NCBI GenBank assembly: GCA_022823945.1
Contig: JAJEBK010000027.1
Span: forward strand, 1 to 50,694
Length of the DNA: 50,694 nucleotides
Direction: 5' to 3'
Origin: Anaerolineae bacterium
GTDB lineage: Bacteria > Chloroflexota > Anaerolineae > Aggregatilineales > Phototrophicaceae
A program made the translations under genes and the position numbers. This document shows, piece after piece, positions 7,527 through 15,730 of the stretch; the stretch's first letter is position 1; each line of letters begins with the position of its first letter. A model generated the notes under the pieces. It did no database searches. It saw only the letters and a program-made list of their open reading frames with translations, and was not told the origin of the DNA.

Positions 7527-8447
7527 ATGTTTCGACGCAAACGCGACCCCGCCAGCCAACCCAACAGCTGGCGCACAGACAACCTGCCGGGCTGGGGCTT
7601 GTTCTTCATCGCGCCCTGGGTTTTCGGCTTCATCGCCTTCACTGTCTATCCCTTCTTCGCCTCGCTATACTTCAGCTTCACCAACTTCAACATCATCAAC
7701 TTTACGCCGCGTTGGGTGGGCTTGGACAATTATGTCGAGCTTTTCACCTACGATCCTCTCTTTTGGATATCCATCGGCAACTCAATCAAATACGCCGCTT
7801 TGCTGCTGGTTGCCGCCACCATATTTGACATCTTCATCGCCTACCTGCTCAGCCTCAATGTAAAGTTCTTGTCCATCTATCGCACGATCTTCTTCTTCCC
7901 GGTGCTGGTGCCAGTGGTAGCGGCCAGCCTAACCTGGATCTGGATTCTGAACCCGCGCTTTGGCTTGATGAACGGCTTGCTCGACCTGATTGGCATCAAG
8001 GGTCCCAACTGGCTGGCATCGCCCGACACCGCCATGTATTCGCTGATTTTCATCGCCGTCTGGGGCAGCGGGCGCAGCGTCATCGTGTACTTGTCCGGCT
8101 TCAATGACATCCCGAGTCAGCTTTACGAAGCGGCTGACATCGATGGCGCGTCAGGGTTGCAGAAGTTCCGCCGCATCACCCTGCCGCTGCTGACTCCACA
8201 AATCTTTTTCAATGTAGTCACGCTCATCATCTTTTCGCTGCAATCCTTCAGCGAAGTCTACATCATGACTGGCGGTGGACCAGCGAATTCCACCCTGCTC
8301 TACGCCGTGAACCTGTACAACCGCGCCTTTCACGATTTCGCCATGGGCTATGCCTCGGCGCTGGCCTGGATTATGTTCCTGCTCATCCTCGGTCTGACCT
8401 TGCTCATATTCAAGTTCCTCAGCGGGAGAGTCATCTATGAGCGTTAG
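7527..8447 (+). CDS. CUT1 sugar ABC transporter permease, UgpA/MalF type
   Basis: This inner-membrane subunit is 306 residues long and carries six likely transmembrane helices. It opens with a basic N-terminus (MFRRKRDPASQ) and LFFIAPWVFGFIAFTVYPFFASLYFSFT, typical of the UgpA/LacF branch. The EAA loop is EAADIDGASGLQKFRRITLP, near residue 200. The ATG at 7527 is preferred over TTG at 7515; no strong ribosome binding site is visible for either. Expression probably depends on the upstream promoter through the RepA hairpins. It is followed 14 bases later by its partner permease. Confidence 0.9.
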   Translation: MFRRKRDPASQPNSWRTDNLPGWGLFFIAPWVFGFIAFTVYPFFASLYFSFTNFNIINFTPRWVGLDNYVELFTYDPLFWISIGNSIKYAALLLVAATIFDIFIAYLLSLNVKFLSIYRTIFFFPVLVPVVAASLTWIWILNPRFGLMNGLLDLIGIKGPNWLASPDTAMYSLIFIAVWGSGRSVIVYLSGFNDIPSQLYEAADIDGASGLQKFRRITLPLLTPQIFFNVVTLIIFSLQSFSEVYIMTGGGPANSTLLYAVNLYNRAFHDFAMGYASALAWIMFLLILGLTLLIFKFLSGRVIYER

Positions 8448-8461
8448 GAGCCGCCGCTAGC

Positions 8462-9352
8462 ATGTCCGCTATGCAGCCAACCGCGCCGCTGCGTCGCGCC
8501 TTCAGCCGCGAAGAGCGCAATTATTTGCTTCGACAGCGGCTGAAATCAGTCGCCGCGCATGCCGTGCTGATCATCTTCGGCATCGCTTTCATGCTGCCTT
8601 TCGTCTGGATGATCAGCAGTTCCATGAAGCCCAATGTCGATATCTTCGAGTTGCCTGTGCGTCTGATACCCAAGACGCTGCGCCTTGAGAATTACATCGA
8701 CGCCACCAATGCCATCCCCTTCTGGCAGTATCTGTGGAACTCGACTTATTACACGATCTTCGCCACCATCGGCGCTGTGCTGTCCAATACTTTCATCGCC
8801 TATGGATTTTCGCGGGTGCGTTGGCGGGGGCGGAATGTCGTTTTCATCATCGTCATCGCCACCATGATGCTGCCTTTCCAGGTGCGCATGATCCCGCTGT
8901 ACATCCTCTTCGCCAGGCTCGGCTGGCTTAACACTTTCTTGCCGCTGATCGTGCCCAACTTCTTTGGCAACGCCTTTTACATATTCCTGATGCGCCAGTT
9001 CATGATGACACTGCCGCGTGAACTGGACGATGCCGCGCGCATTGATGGCGCGAGCGAATGGGGCATCTTCTGGCGGATCGCCGTCCCGCTGTCCAAACCG
9101 GCCATTTTGACCGTCGCCATCTTCGAAATCATCCACACCTGGCACGACTTCATCGGTCCGCTGGTTTACCTGCGCCACCCCACCAAATACACATTGTCGA
9201 TTGGCTTGCGGCTCTATTTCACGCAATACGGCGCAGAATGGGGTTTGTTGATGGCGGCGGCGGCCATGTTCACGATTCCGATGGTGATTTTCTTCTTCTT
9301 CGCCCAGCGCTCCTTCATCGAGGGCATTACCCTGACCGGGCTCAAAGGCTAG
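8462..9352 (+). CDS. CUT1 sugar ABC transporter permease, UgpE/MalG type
   Basis: This is the second permease subunit of the 5925-9352 transporter. It has 296 residues, a cytoplasmic N-terminal tail of about 25 residues, six hydrophobic segments, the EAA loop DDAARIDGASEWGIFWRIAVP near residue 186, and the family C-terminus FIEGITLTGLKG. The gene starts 14 bases after the upstream permease and ends four bases before a GroEL-like gene, so the chaperonin paralogue appears translationally linked to the transporter. Confidence 0.9.
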   Translation: MSAMQPTAPLRRAFSREERNYLLRQRLKSVAAHAVLIIFGIAFMLPFVWMISSSMKPNVDIFELPVRLIPKTLRLENYIDATNAIPFWQYLWNSTYYTIFATIGAVLSNTFIAYGFSRVRWRGRNVVFIIVIATMMLPFQVRMIPLYILFARLGWLNTFLPLIVPNFFGNAFYIFLMRQFMMTLPRELDDAARIDGASEWGIFWRIAVPLSKPAILTVAIFEIIHTWHDFIGPLVYLRHPTKYTLSIGLRLYFTQYGAEWGLLMAAAAMFTIPMVIFFFFAQRSFIEGITLTGLKG

Positions 9353-9356
9353 CAGG

Positions 9357-11009
9357 ATGAGCCGACTCCTATTCCAGCCACAAACGCGTGATGCCTTGCG
9401 CGCCGGCATCGACACCCTGGCGGGCGCGGTTATGCCGACCTTGGGTCCGTTGACCGGTCCGGTCGCCCTGGAAGAAACTACACGCAAAGGTTCGCCCGAG
9501 CTGCTGGACGATGGTGGCGCGATCGCCCGGCGCATCCTGCAGCTGCCCGACAAACATGCCGATGTCGGCGCGATGCTGCTGCGCGAGATACTGTGGCGGC
9601 AGAAAGAACGGTATGGCGATGGCGCGGCTACCACGGCAGCGCTTTATCAAAGTGTCTTTGCCCAAGGCCACCGCTTCATCAACGCGGGCGGCGATGCCAT
9701 GCTGCTGCGCCGACACCTGGAAAGTGGCATGCGCCTGCTGCTGGACGAGCTGCGCGCTTTGGCGAGACCGGTCGAAAGCGCGACGGAACTGGAACGGCTG
9801 GCGGTGTCGATTTGTGGCGATGCCGATATCGCGGTGGCGCTGGCAGATATCTTTGATGTGCTCGGCGCGCATAGCCCGGTCGAAGTGCGCGATGGCGGGC
9901 GCGATTTACAGCACGAGTTTTTTCTGGGTTCATTTTGGGAGAGCAAAGTTCCATCCAATATAGTCTTTGAAGGGCAGGCGGGCGACCGCATCGAACTGCG
10001 CAACACCGCCTGGCTCATCAGCGACTTTGAGTTGGACGACTTGAACGCTCTGGTCGAACTGGTGTCGCAAGTTGTCCAGGCGGGCTGCGACTCGCTGGTC
10101 ATTGTCGCCAAGTCTTTTTCCGAGCAGGTCATCGCGGCTCAAGGCGCAAACAGCCGCATGGCTGATTTCCGACTCGTCTACCTGGAAGTTACCGGCTTGC
10201 TGGACGAACAAACGGCGGCGCTGGACGATCTGGCGCTGCTCACGGGCGGGCAAGCGCTGCACAAGCTGGCCGGGCACAGCCTGGGCGCTGTCGAATCTGC
10301 CGCGCTGGGCAAGTCGGAGCTGGCTTGGCTGGACCACAACCGCTTTGGTGTCATTGCCGGGGCTGGCGATGAAGCGGCTGTAGAAAGCGAGATCACGGCG
10401 TTGCGAAGGCGCTTTCGCAACAGCGATGACGACAGGCGGCGGCATGTATTGGGCGCGCGCCTGGGCCGGCTGCGCGGCGGCTCGGCGGTGGTGTATTGCA
10501 ATGGCAGCAGCGAGAGCGAAATGCGCTTCCGCCGGGAGTTGGTGTCACACACAATCGCGGCGCTGCGTTCCGCCCTGCTGAAAGGCGCGTTGCCCGGTGG
10601 CGGCACGGCGCTGCTGCGCTGCCTCGATGCCCTGCAGCGGGCGCATGATAGTAGCGCGGATGTGCACGAGCGAGCGGCGCTGCAGATTCTGATGAATGCG
10701 GTGCAAGTCCCTTGCCAGCAGTTGCTGCGCAACGCCGGGCACGAAGCGCCCAGCCTGGTCGTGAACGAGCTTCTGCACAGCAAGAATGGAGCGGGTTATG
10801 ACCTGTCTGCAGGCATGGTCGCCGATATGTGGTCGCAGGGCGTGCTGGATGCGGCGGCGGCAGTGCTGGCTGCGGTGCGCAATGGCATCGGCGGGGCAGC
10901 TTTGGCGCTGACCATTGAGGCGATCGTGCATCGTGTTAATCCGCCCTTGGCCATCGAGCCGGGTGGATTGCCGGCCGATACGCAGATGGGCAACATTGAA
11001 GTGAAGTGA
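9357..11009 (+). CDS. Divergent GroEL/Hsp60 paralogue
   Basis: The 550-residue protein aligns along its whole length with group I chaperonins: RDALRAGIDTLAGAVMPTLGP (equatorial), LLDDGGAIARRI, ADVGAMLLREI, GDGAATTA, an apical domain of about residues 180-370 (DDLALLTGGQAL), GALPGGGTALL at 411-420, and GVLDAA near 495-500. Asp52, Asp88 (GroEL Asp87) and Asp498 (GroEL Asp495) are retained. The position equivalent to GroEL Asp398, needed for ATP hydrolysis, is His398, two of the three phosphate-loop threonines are alanine, and the Gly-Gly-Met tail is absent. There is no co-chaperonin gene beside it. It starts four bases after a sugar permease gene, with AGCAGG as its ribosome site. It is therefore a specialised, probably hydrolysis-impaired paralogue, not the housekeeping GroEL. 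Function is unknown. Confidence 0.85.
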   Translation: MSRLLFQPQTRDALRAGIDTLAGAVMPTLGPLTGPVALEETTRKGSPELLDDGGAIARRILQLPDKHADVGAMLLREILWRQKERYGDGAATTAALYQSVFAQGHRFINAGGDAMLLRRHLESGMRLLLDELRALARPVESATELERLAVSICGDADIAVALADIFDVLGAHSPVEVRDGGRDLQHEFFLGSFWESKVPSNIVFEGQAGDRIELRNTAWLISDFELDDLNALVELVSQVVQAGCDSLVIVAKSFSEQVIAAQGANSRMADFRLVYLEVTGLLDEQTAALDDLALLTGGQALHKLAGHSLGAVESAALGKSELAWLDHNRFGVIAGAGDEAAVESEITALRRRFRNSDDDRRRHVLGARLGRLRGGSAVVYCNGSSESEMRFRRELVSHTIAALRSALLKGALPGGGTALLRCLDALQRAHDSSADVHERAALQILMNAVQVPCQQLLRNAGHEAPSLVVNELLHSKNGAGYDLSAGMVADMWSQGVLDAAAAVLAAVRNGIGGAALALTIEAIVHRVNPPLAIEPGGLPADTQMGNIEVK

Positions 11010-11049
11010 ACATTTGATGAAAGAGCAGACTTTGAGGAGAGAGGGAACG

Positions 11050-11913
11050 ATGGGTTGGAAACCGACGGCGGAACAAGCGCAGCAATACGAAGAACGCGGC
11101 TACTTCACTGTGCCCAATGTGGTTTCGAGGCAGACGGCGGCTGAGATGCTGGGCGTGATAAAAAACGCCATAATGACACCCGATACAGAAGATATTGGCA
11201 CAGACGCCGACCCTATGGACCCCATGCTGGACGATACACCCGAGGCGCGCGCCGTGCGCTTTCGCAAGCTCAACAAGTTCAACCAGCGCAATCCGCTCAT
11301 CTGGCACAACGCCCATTGCGGGCAGCCCGTGCTGGATATCGCGCGTTACTTTTTGGGCGACGACATCTTGCTGAAATATGACAGTTGCTTCTTGAAACCG
11401 GCGAAATCGGGCAGCGCGACGCCTTGGCATCAAGACAATGGTCTTTGGCGCGATGGCGATACCGAGCCCTTTAACTTCTGGATGGCGCTGGACCCCGCCA
11501 CGATCGAAAATGGCTGCTTGCAGATGATCCCCGGCAGCTACAAAACCGAAATCGTGCATCATGTTTTGTACCAGAACAGCATCCATGGCGAGCTGCCGCG
11601 CGAACGGGTCGAAGAGATGATCGACACCTATGGCGTGGAACATATTGAGCTGGAGCCAGGCAGCGTCGTCGTCTGGCACAGCAACGCCTGGCACTACAGC
11701 CCGCCCAACACCAGCGACAAGGGGCGCATCGCCATCGCCGGCGTCATGAGCAGCCCGGATATCGTGGAAAATGGCAACAGCGGCGATGTCGGTTACAAGT
11801 GGCTGATGAAGCAGGGACAAGTCATGCCCGACTTCCCCGCCCAGGAATACGCCATGCAGCGGACGCCAACCGGCAAAGCTGTACCCTGGATCAAAATCGA
11901 CGAGCCGCGTTAG
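11050..11913 (+). CDS. Phytanoyl-CoA dioxygenase (PhyH) family protein
   Basis: This 287-residue protein is a likely non-heme Fe(II)/2-oxoglutarate oxygenase. The metal triad is His127 and Asp129 (PWHQDNGLW) with distal His215 (NAWHYSPPN), and Arg226 is placed to bind 2-oxoglutarate. The N-terminus EQAQQYEERGYFTVPNVV is typical of PhyH. The ATG at 11050 is preferred over 11017 because AGGAGAGAGGG lies directly upstream. It is the last gene of the transporter/chaperonin operon and overlaps the 3' end of the convergent lacI-type gene by four bases. Such enzymes are common in Chloroflexota and Planctomycetes operons with sugar dehydrogenases; a sugar or small-molecule hydroxylase role is only inferred. 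Confidence 0.85.
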   Translation: MGWKPTAEQAQQYEERGYFTVPNVVSRQTAAEMLGVIKNAIMTPDTEDIGTDADPMDPMLDDTPEARAVRFRKLNKFNQRNPLIWHNAHCGQPVLDIARYFLGDDILLKYDSCFLKPAKSGSATPWHQDNGLWRDGDTEPFNFWMALDPATIENGCLQMIPGSYKTEIVHHVLYQNSIHGELPRERVEEMIDTYGVEHIELEPGSVVVWHSNAWHYSPPNTSDKGRIAIAGVMSSPDIVENGNSGDVGYKWLMKQGQVMPDFPAQEYAMQRTPTGKAVPWIKIDEPR

Positions 11914-12938
11914 CCAGAAGCAGTGGAGTCGCGCTTGATCAACCGCGAGGGCATGATCACGCGCTGGACGGCCATATCTGGCTCGGCAATGCGGCGCAGC
12001 ATGAGTTGCGCGGCTTTTTCGCCTATGACAGTCGGGTCGGTGGCCACGCTGGTGAGGCTGGGCTGCCAGAGTGAGGCTTCTTCTACATCGTCAAAGCCAA
12101 TGACAGCGAAGTCTCTGCCCGCCTCGATGCCAGCGGCGCGCAAACCCAGGATCACCCCAAAAGCGATCACATCGCTGTAACAGAAAGCGCAACCCGGTGT
12201 CTGTGGGTTGTCCAGCAACTGCTGCACCGCTTCATAACCGCCACGCCGCGTTGTCGGGCTCTCGACACACAGCGCCGGGTCGAAGTCAATTGCATGCCGT
12301 TGCAGGATCTGACGATAACTGTGCAGCCGCCGCCTGCGTGTCTCTTCCTGGTCATAGCCGCCGATGAAAGCGATGCGCCGGTGCCCCTGCGCGATCAAGT
12401 GCTCAATCGCCCGGGCTGTGCCATCTTCGTCGGCCATGCCCACACAATCCACCCCCAACTGCGGAAAATACGGTGTCAGCAACACCAGCGGACAATAGGC
12501 AGCCGTCTTGCGCAGCGTTTCCAGGTCGGAGCCAGTGACGGGCGACAGCAGCAAGCCATCGACGCCGCGCTCGAGCATCGCGCGGATGAGCCGCGCCTGC
12601 TTTTCGTGGTAGCCACCGTCGGCTGCCAGCAGCAAACTGTAATCTTGCCTCGCCAATACCGACTCTGCGCCAGAAGTCAACTCGGCAAAATAGGGATTGG
12701 ACATGTCCCTGACGATCAAGCCGATCGTGCTGGAGCGCTGGGTGCGCAGGCTGGCGGCGCGCTGATTGTACACATAGTCCAGCGATGCGGCCGCGGCTTT
12801 CACGCGCCGGCTGGTAGCGGGAGATATGCGTGGGCTGCTGCGCAGAGCCAGGGAAGCCGTCGCTGTGGAGACATTGGCGGCATCGGCGACATCTTTCAGG
12901 GTGGCTTTCTTTTTCGGTTTTGTCGGCGCAGCTGACAT
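11910..12938 (-). CDS. LacI-family transcriptional regulator
   Basis: The 342-residue product has an N-terminal helix-turn-helix and hinge helix (ATLKDVADAANVSTATASLALRSSP to about residue 65) followed by a periplasmic-binding-protein-like sensor domain (TIGLIVRDMSNPYFAELTSGAE, FIGGYDQEETRRRRL, FAVIGFDDVEEASLWQPSLTSV). It should bind a sugar and release DNA. The start at 12938 follows GAGGTG; an in-frame ATG at 12953 lacks a ribosome site. It converges on and overlaps the PhyH gene, so it probably controls the operon starting at 5925, where a CG-centred palindrome overlaps the promoter region. Confidence 0.92.
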   Translation of the reverse strand: MSAAPTKPKKKATLKDVADAANVSTATASLALRSSPRISPATSRRVKAAAASLDYVYNQRAASLRTQRSSTIGLIVRDMSNPYFAELTSGAESVLARQDYSLLLAADGGYHEKQARLIRAMLERGVDGLLLSPVTGSDLETLRKTAAYCPLVLLTPYFPQLGVDCVGMADEDGTARAIEHLIAQGHRRIAFIGGYDQEETRRRRLHSYRQILQRHAIDFDPALCVESPTTRRGGYEAVQQLLDNPQTPGCAFCYSDVIAFGVILGLRAAGIEAGRDFAVIGFDDVEEASLWQPSLTSVATDPTVIGEKAAQLMLRRIAEPDMAVQRVIMPSRLIKRDSTASG

Positions 12939-12987
12939 GTTGCACCTCGCCATGCGCGAGAAGTGAAGAAGGGGCGGCTGTGCAGCG

Positions 12988-12996
12988 ATTCTAACA
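12988..12996 (-). promoter_or_regulatory. Extended -10 promoter candidate for the LacI-family gene
   Basis: On the minus strand TGTTAGAAT gives a TGn extended -10, 50 bases before the chosen start at 12938. No good -35 is visible because the upstream sequence is the RepA repeat at 13011-13090. Confidence 0.4.
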
Positions 12997-13010
12997 CAAT
13001 CGGCGCGTCA

Positions 13011-13090
13011 ACCCCCTCGGTCCCCCGACAGGTCTGGAAAGCACTGGCTACCCTCTCCGTCCTGACGGGGAGGGGCTGGGGGAGGGGTTA
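13011..13090. repeat. RepA palindromic repeat, copy 3
   Basis: The element runs from ACCCCCTCGGTCCCCCGACAG to GACGGGGAGGGGCTGGGGGA. It lies between the divergent lacI-type and gnd genes and has the CCCCTCGGTCCCCC sub-motif that is also found inside the glycosyltransferase gene at 38394 and at 41665. Confidence 0.75.
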
Positions 13091-13131
13091 TTGCGCGCCC
13101 GACCACGCAGCCTGTGATTGCGGCGAGCCAC

Positions 13132-13140
13132 TGCTACAAT
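13132..13140 (+). promoter_or_regulatory. Extended -10 promoter candidate for gnd
   Basis: TGCTACAAT matches a TGn-extended -10 element 64 bases before the gnd start. A near-identical motif occurs upstream of several other genes here (19531, 42326 and, on the minus strand, 46909). No convincing -35 accompanies it. Confidence 0.45.
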
Positions 13141-13204
13141 ATCATCCAGCGAGTCGGCATGTACTGCGCGGACTGGACAAAGCAGACGACGAAAGGTCGC
13201 GAAC

Positions 13205-14659
13205 ATGGAAAAGCTGGCGGATATCGGCTTGATCGGCTTGGCGGTGATGGGGCAGAACCTGGCGCTGAATATAAACGACCATGGCTTCTGCGTAGCGGTC
13301 TTCAACCGCACCACATCCAAAGTATCGCGCTTTTTGGCGAACGAAGCGCAAGGCACAGACATCATCGGCTGTTATACGCCCGAAGAATTCGTGGCCAGCA
13401 TCAAGCGTCCGCGCAAGATTATTCTCATGATCCAGGCGGGCGCGCCGGTGGACAAGTCCATCGCGCAGTTGTCGCCTCTGCTGGACGACGGCGACATCAT
13501 CATCGACGGTGGCAATTCCAACTTCAAGGACAGCATCCGCCGCGCCAGCGAGGTCGAGGCGCTGGGCAAGCTCTTTGTGGGGGCGGGCATCAGCGGTGGC
13601 GAAGAAGGCGCGCGCCATGGACCATCCATCATGCCCGGCGGATCGACCGCTGCCTGGAGAGAGGTCAAGCCGATTTTGCAGGCGGTGGCGGCCAAGGTGG
13701 CAGATGGGACGCCCTGCTGCGACTGGGTGGGCGAAGACGGCGCCGGACACTTCGTGAAGATGGTGCACAACGGCATTGAATACGGCGATATGCAGCTGAT
13801 CTGCGAAGCCTGGCACATCATGTCCACGGTGCTGGGCATGAGCGAGGCTGAATGCAGCGCGGTGTTCGAACGTTGGAATACCGGCGCGCTGGAATCCTTT
13901 CTCATCGAGATCACCGCCGATATCCTGGCTTTCCAGGATGAAGACGGGCGTCCGCTTGTGCGATCAATCCTGGACACGGCATCGCAAAAAGGCACGGGCA
14001 AATGGACAGCCATCACGGCGCTGGAAGAAGGCACGCCTTTGACTCTGATCGGCGAGGCGGTGTTCGCGCGCTGCCTGTCCGCCATCAAACAACAGCGCGT
14101 GGCCGCGGCGCAAGTGCTGCCTGGTCCCCAAGCGGCTTTCCGCGGCGACAAAAATGCTGTTATCGCCCAGTTGGAGCAGGCAGTATACGCAGCCAAGATT
14201 ATCAGCTATGCGCAGGGTTATATGCTGATGCGCGATGCGGCGCAGACCTACAAGTGGAATCTGAATTATGGTGGCGTGGCGCTGATGTGGCGCGAAGGTT
14301 GCATCATCCGCTCGGCATTTTTGGGCAAAATCCAGGAAGCCTATGCCAAAGACGCGGCGCTTTCGAACCTGCTGCTGGACGATTATTTTAGCGAGGCGGT
14401 CATCGCAGCGCAATCGGCCTGGCGCAGTGTCGTGGCGCTGGGCATCCAGCACGGCATCCCCCTGCCCATTATGAGCGGGGCGCTGGCTTTCTACGATGGC
14501 TTTCGGTCGGAGCGGCTGCCAGCCAATCTTTTGCAGGCACAGCGCGATTATTTCGGCGCGCACACCTATGAACGGGTGGACCGTCCCCGCGGCGACTATT
14601 TCCACACCAACTGGACGGGCACGGGCGGCAATGTCACGGCGGGCAGTTATGATGCCTGA
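13205..14659 (+). CDS. gnd: 6-phosphogluconate dehydrogenase, decarboxylating
   Basis: This 484-residue cytosolic enzyme oxidises and decarboxylates 6-phosphogluconate to ribulose 5-phosphate, giving NADPH for the oxidative pentose phosphate pathway. The N-terminal Rossmann fold reads IGLIGLAVMGQNLALN with FNRTTSKV after the second strand, where Arg and Thr favour NADP. The substrate signature IIDGGNSNF lies at 98-106, GISGGEEGARHGPSIMPGG at 128-146, and the catalytic Lys185 and Asn189 in HFVKMVHNGIEYGD. The length is typical of the long bacterial-eukaryotic type. The start ATG at 13205 is preferred over an upstream GTG-class extension because MEKLADIGLIGL matches the family N-terminus. It is transcribed divergently from the LacI-type gene and converges on a desaturase gene. 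Confidence 0.95.
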   Translation: MEKLADIGLIGLAVMGQNLALNINDHGFCVAVFNRTTSKVSRFLANEAQGTDIIGCYTPEEFVASIKRPRKIILMIQAGAPVDKSIAQLSPLLDDGDIIIDGGNSNFKDSIRRASEVEALGKLFVGAGISGGEEGARHGPSIMPGGSTAAWREVKPILQAVAAKVADGTPCCDWVGEDGAGHFVKMVHNGIEYGDMQLICEAWHIMSTVLGMSEAECSAVFERWNTGALESFLIEITADILAFQDEDGRPLVRSILDTASQKGTGKWTAITALEEGTPLTLIGEAVFARCLSAIKQQRVAAAQVLPGPQAAFRGDKNAVIAQLEQAVYAAKIISYAQGYMLMRDAAQTYKWNLNYGGVALMWREGCIIRSAFLGKIQEAYAKDAALSNLLLDDYFSEAVIAAQSAWRSVVALGIQHGIPLPIMSGALAFYDGFRSERLPANLLQAQRDYFGAHTYERVDRPRGDYFHTNWTGTGGNVTAGSYDA

Positions 14660-14677
14660 CGGCAAGCCTTCTGTGTT

Positions 14678-15679
14678 TCAAGCCGGCAAGTCAGGCACGA
14701 ACTGATAACCTGGCTCGCGCTGCTGGCGGCGCAGGATAGGCACGATCTGCCGCCAGGTGCCCAGCACGCCCCGCGTTGGCGCAGGCGTATCATCTTTGAC
14801 AAGTCGATGCAATTCCGCCAGGTGATAAAAGGGCACAGCCGCATACATGTGATGCTCGATGTGGTAATTCATCTGCCAGTACAAAAATGCCAGCACAGGA
14901 TGTAGCAGGATCGTGCGCGTGTTCAGCCGATAATCGCTGACCTCGTCCGAGAGCCCGATATGCTGCGCTTCGTTGAGCAAGAATTGGAAGCCGCCGCCGT
15001 AAAATGGTGCCAGCGTCGTCAATATGGGCAGCATGTACCAACCCTGCCACAGCGAAATCGCCACGATCAACCCATGCCCAAGCAGCAGAACCCGCGCCCA
15101 GTTGAACAGCCGCCGCCGGCCTTCGATTGCCTGGGGCGGGAAGAGCGCGCGTTCCCAGTCGTTGTCGATGCGCCCCAGACTCAGCAAAAACACGCCTCTC
15201 CAGCGCAGCCACAACCCACGCGGATTGATCACGGCGAAACTGAGATAGGAGCGCAGCGTCAACTCCCGCGGCAGCACAACTTCCAGGTCATCGGGCGGAT
15301 GCAGGGTATAGCGGTGGTGCGCCTGGTGGCTCGCCCAAAATGACACATGGTTGTACCAGCCCAGGAAGCTGTAGATATTGCGAAAAATGTTGTTCAGCGC
15401 CGGCGTTTTGAAAACCGTCTTGTGGCATAACTCGTGAAAACCATTAACCAGGAATGCCCACAGCGAGCCATGCAGATAGATCAGCGCCAAAGCCGCCAGC
15501 GGATGCGCGTGATAGGTCCCGTGCCAAGCCAGACCGCCGCTGCAAGCCAGCAGCAAAAGATGCCCGACCGCCTGAAACAGCCCGCGCCGGTCGCTGCGTT
15601 GGTTGAGCCGAGCCAAATCGGCCGCGGAAATCGGCGAGCGATACCAGCGAATTTTTTGCTTTGGGACTGATGCGGTCAT
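14678..15679 (-). CDS. Membrane fatty acid desaturase
   Basis: The 333-residue protein has the three histidine clusters of the membrane-bound di-iron desaturase/hydroxylase superfamily: HELCH at 82-86, HQAHH at 118-122 and HIEHH at 273-277, plus NEAQH near 236-240. Hydrophobic stretches at about 36-80 and 193-235 are membrane spans. It should introduce a double bond or hydroxyl group into a lipid or carotenoid-like substrate at the membrane, using an external electron donor. The ATG at 15679 is preferred; a GTG at 15703 is in frame. Its downstream end faces gnd 18 bases away. The regiospecificity cannot be told from sequence. Confidence 0.85.
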   Translation of the reverse strand: MTASVPKQKIRWYRSPISAADLARLNQRSDRRGLFQAVGHLLLLACSGGLAWHGTYHAHPLAALALIYLHGSLWAFLVNGFHELCHKTVFKTPALNNIFRNIYSFLGWYNHVSFWASHQAHHRYTLHPPDDLEVVLPRELTLRSYLSFAVINPRGLWLRWRGVFLLSLGRIDNDWERALFPPQAIEGRRRLFNWARVLLLGHGLIVAISLWQGWYMLPILTTLAPFYGGGFQFLLNEAQHIGLSDEVSDYRLNTRTILLHPVLAFLYWQMNYHIEHHMYAAVPFYHLAELHRLVKDDTPAPTRGVLGTWRQIVPILRRQQREPGYQFVPDLPA

Positions 15680-15730
15680 GTCGCCATTCGTTCCACAATG
15701 CACGCACGCGATTCGGCGCAGGGGCAGTCG

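Noticed and set aside
9357..11009. Housekeeping groEL
   Set aside because: No groES lies next to it, the Gly-Gly-Met tail is missing and the Asp398 position and phosphate-loop threonines are changed.
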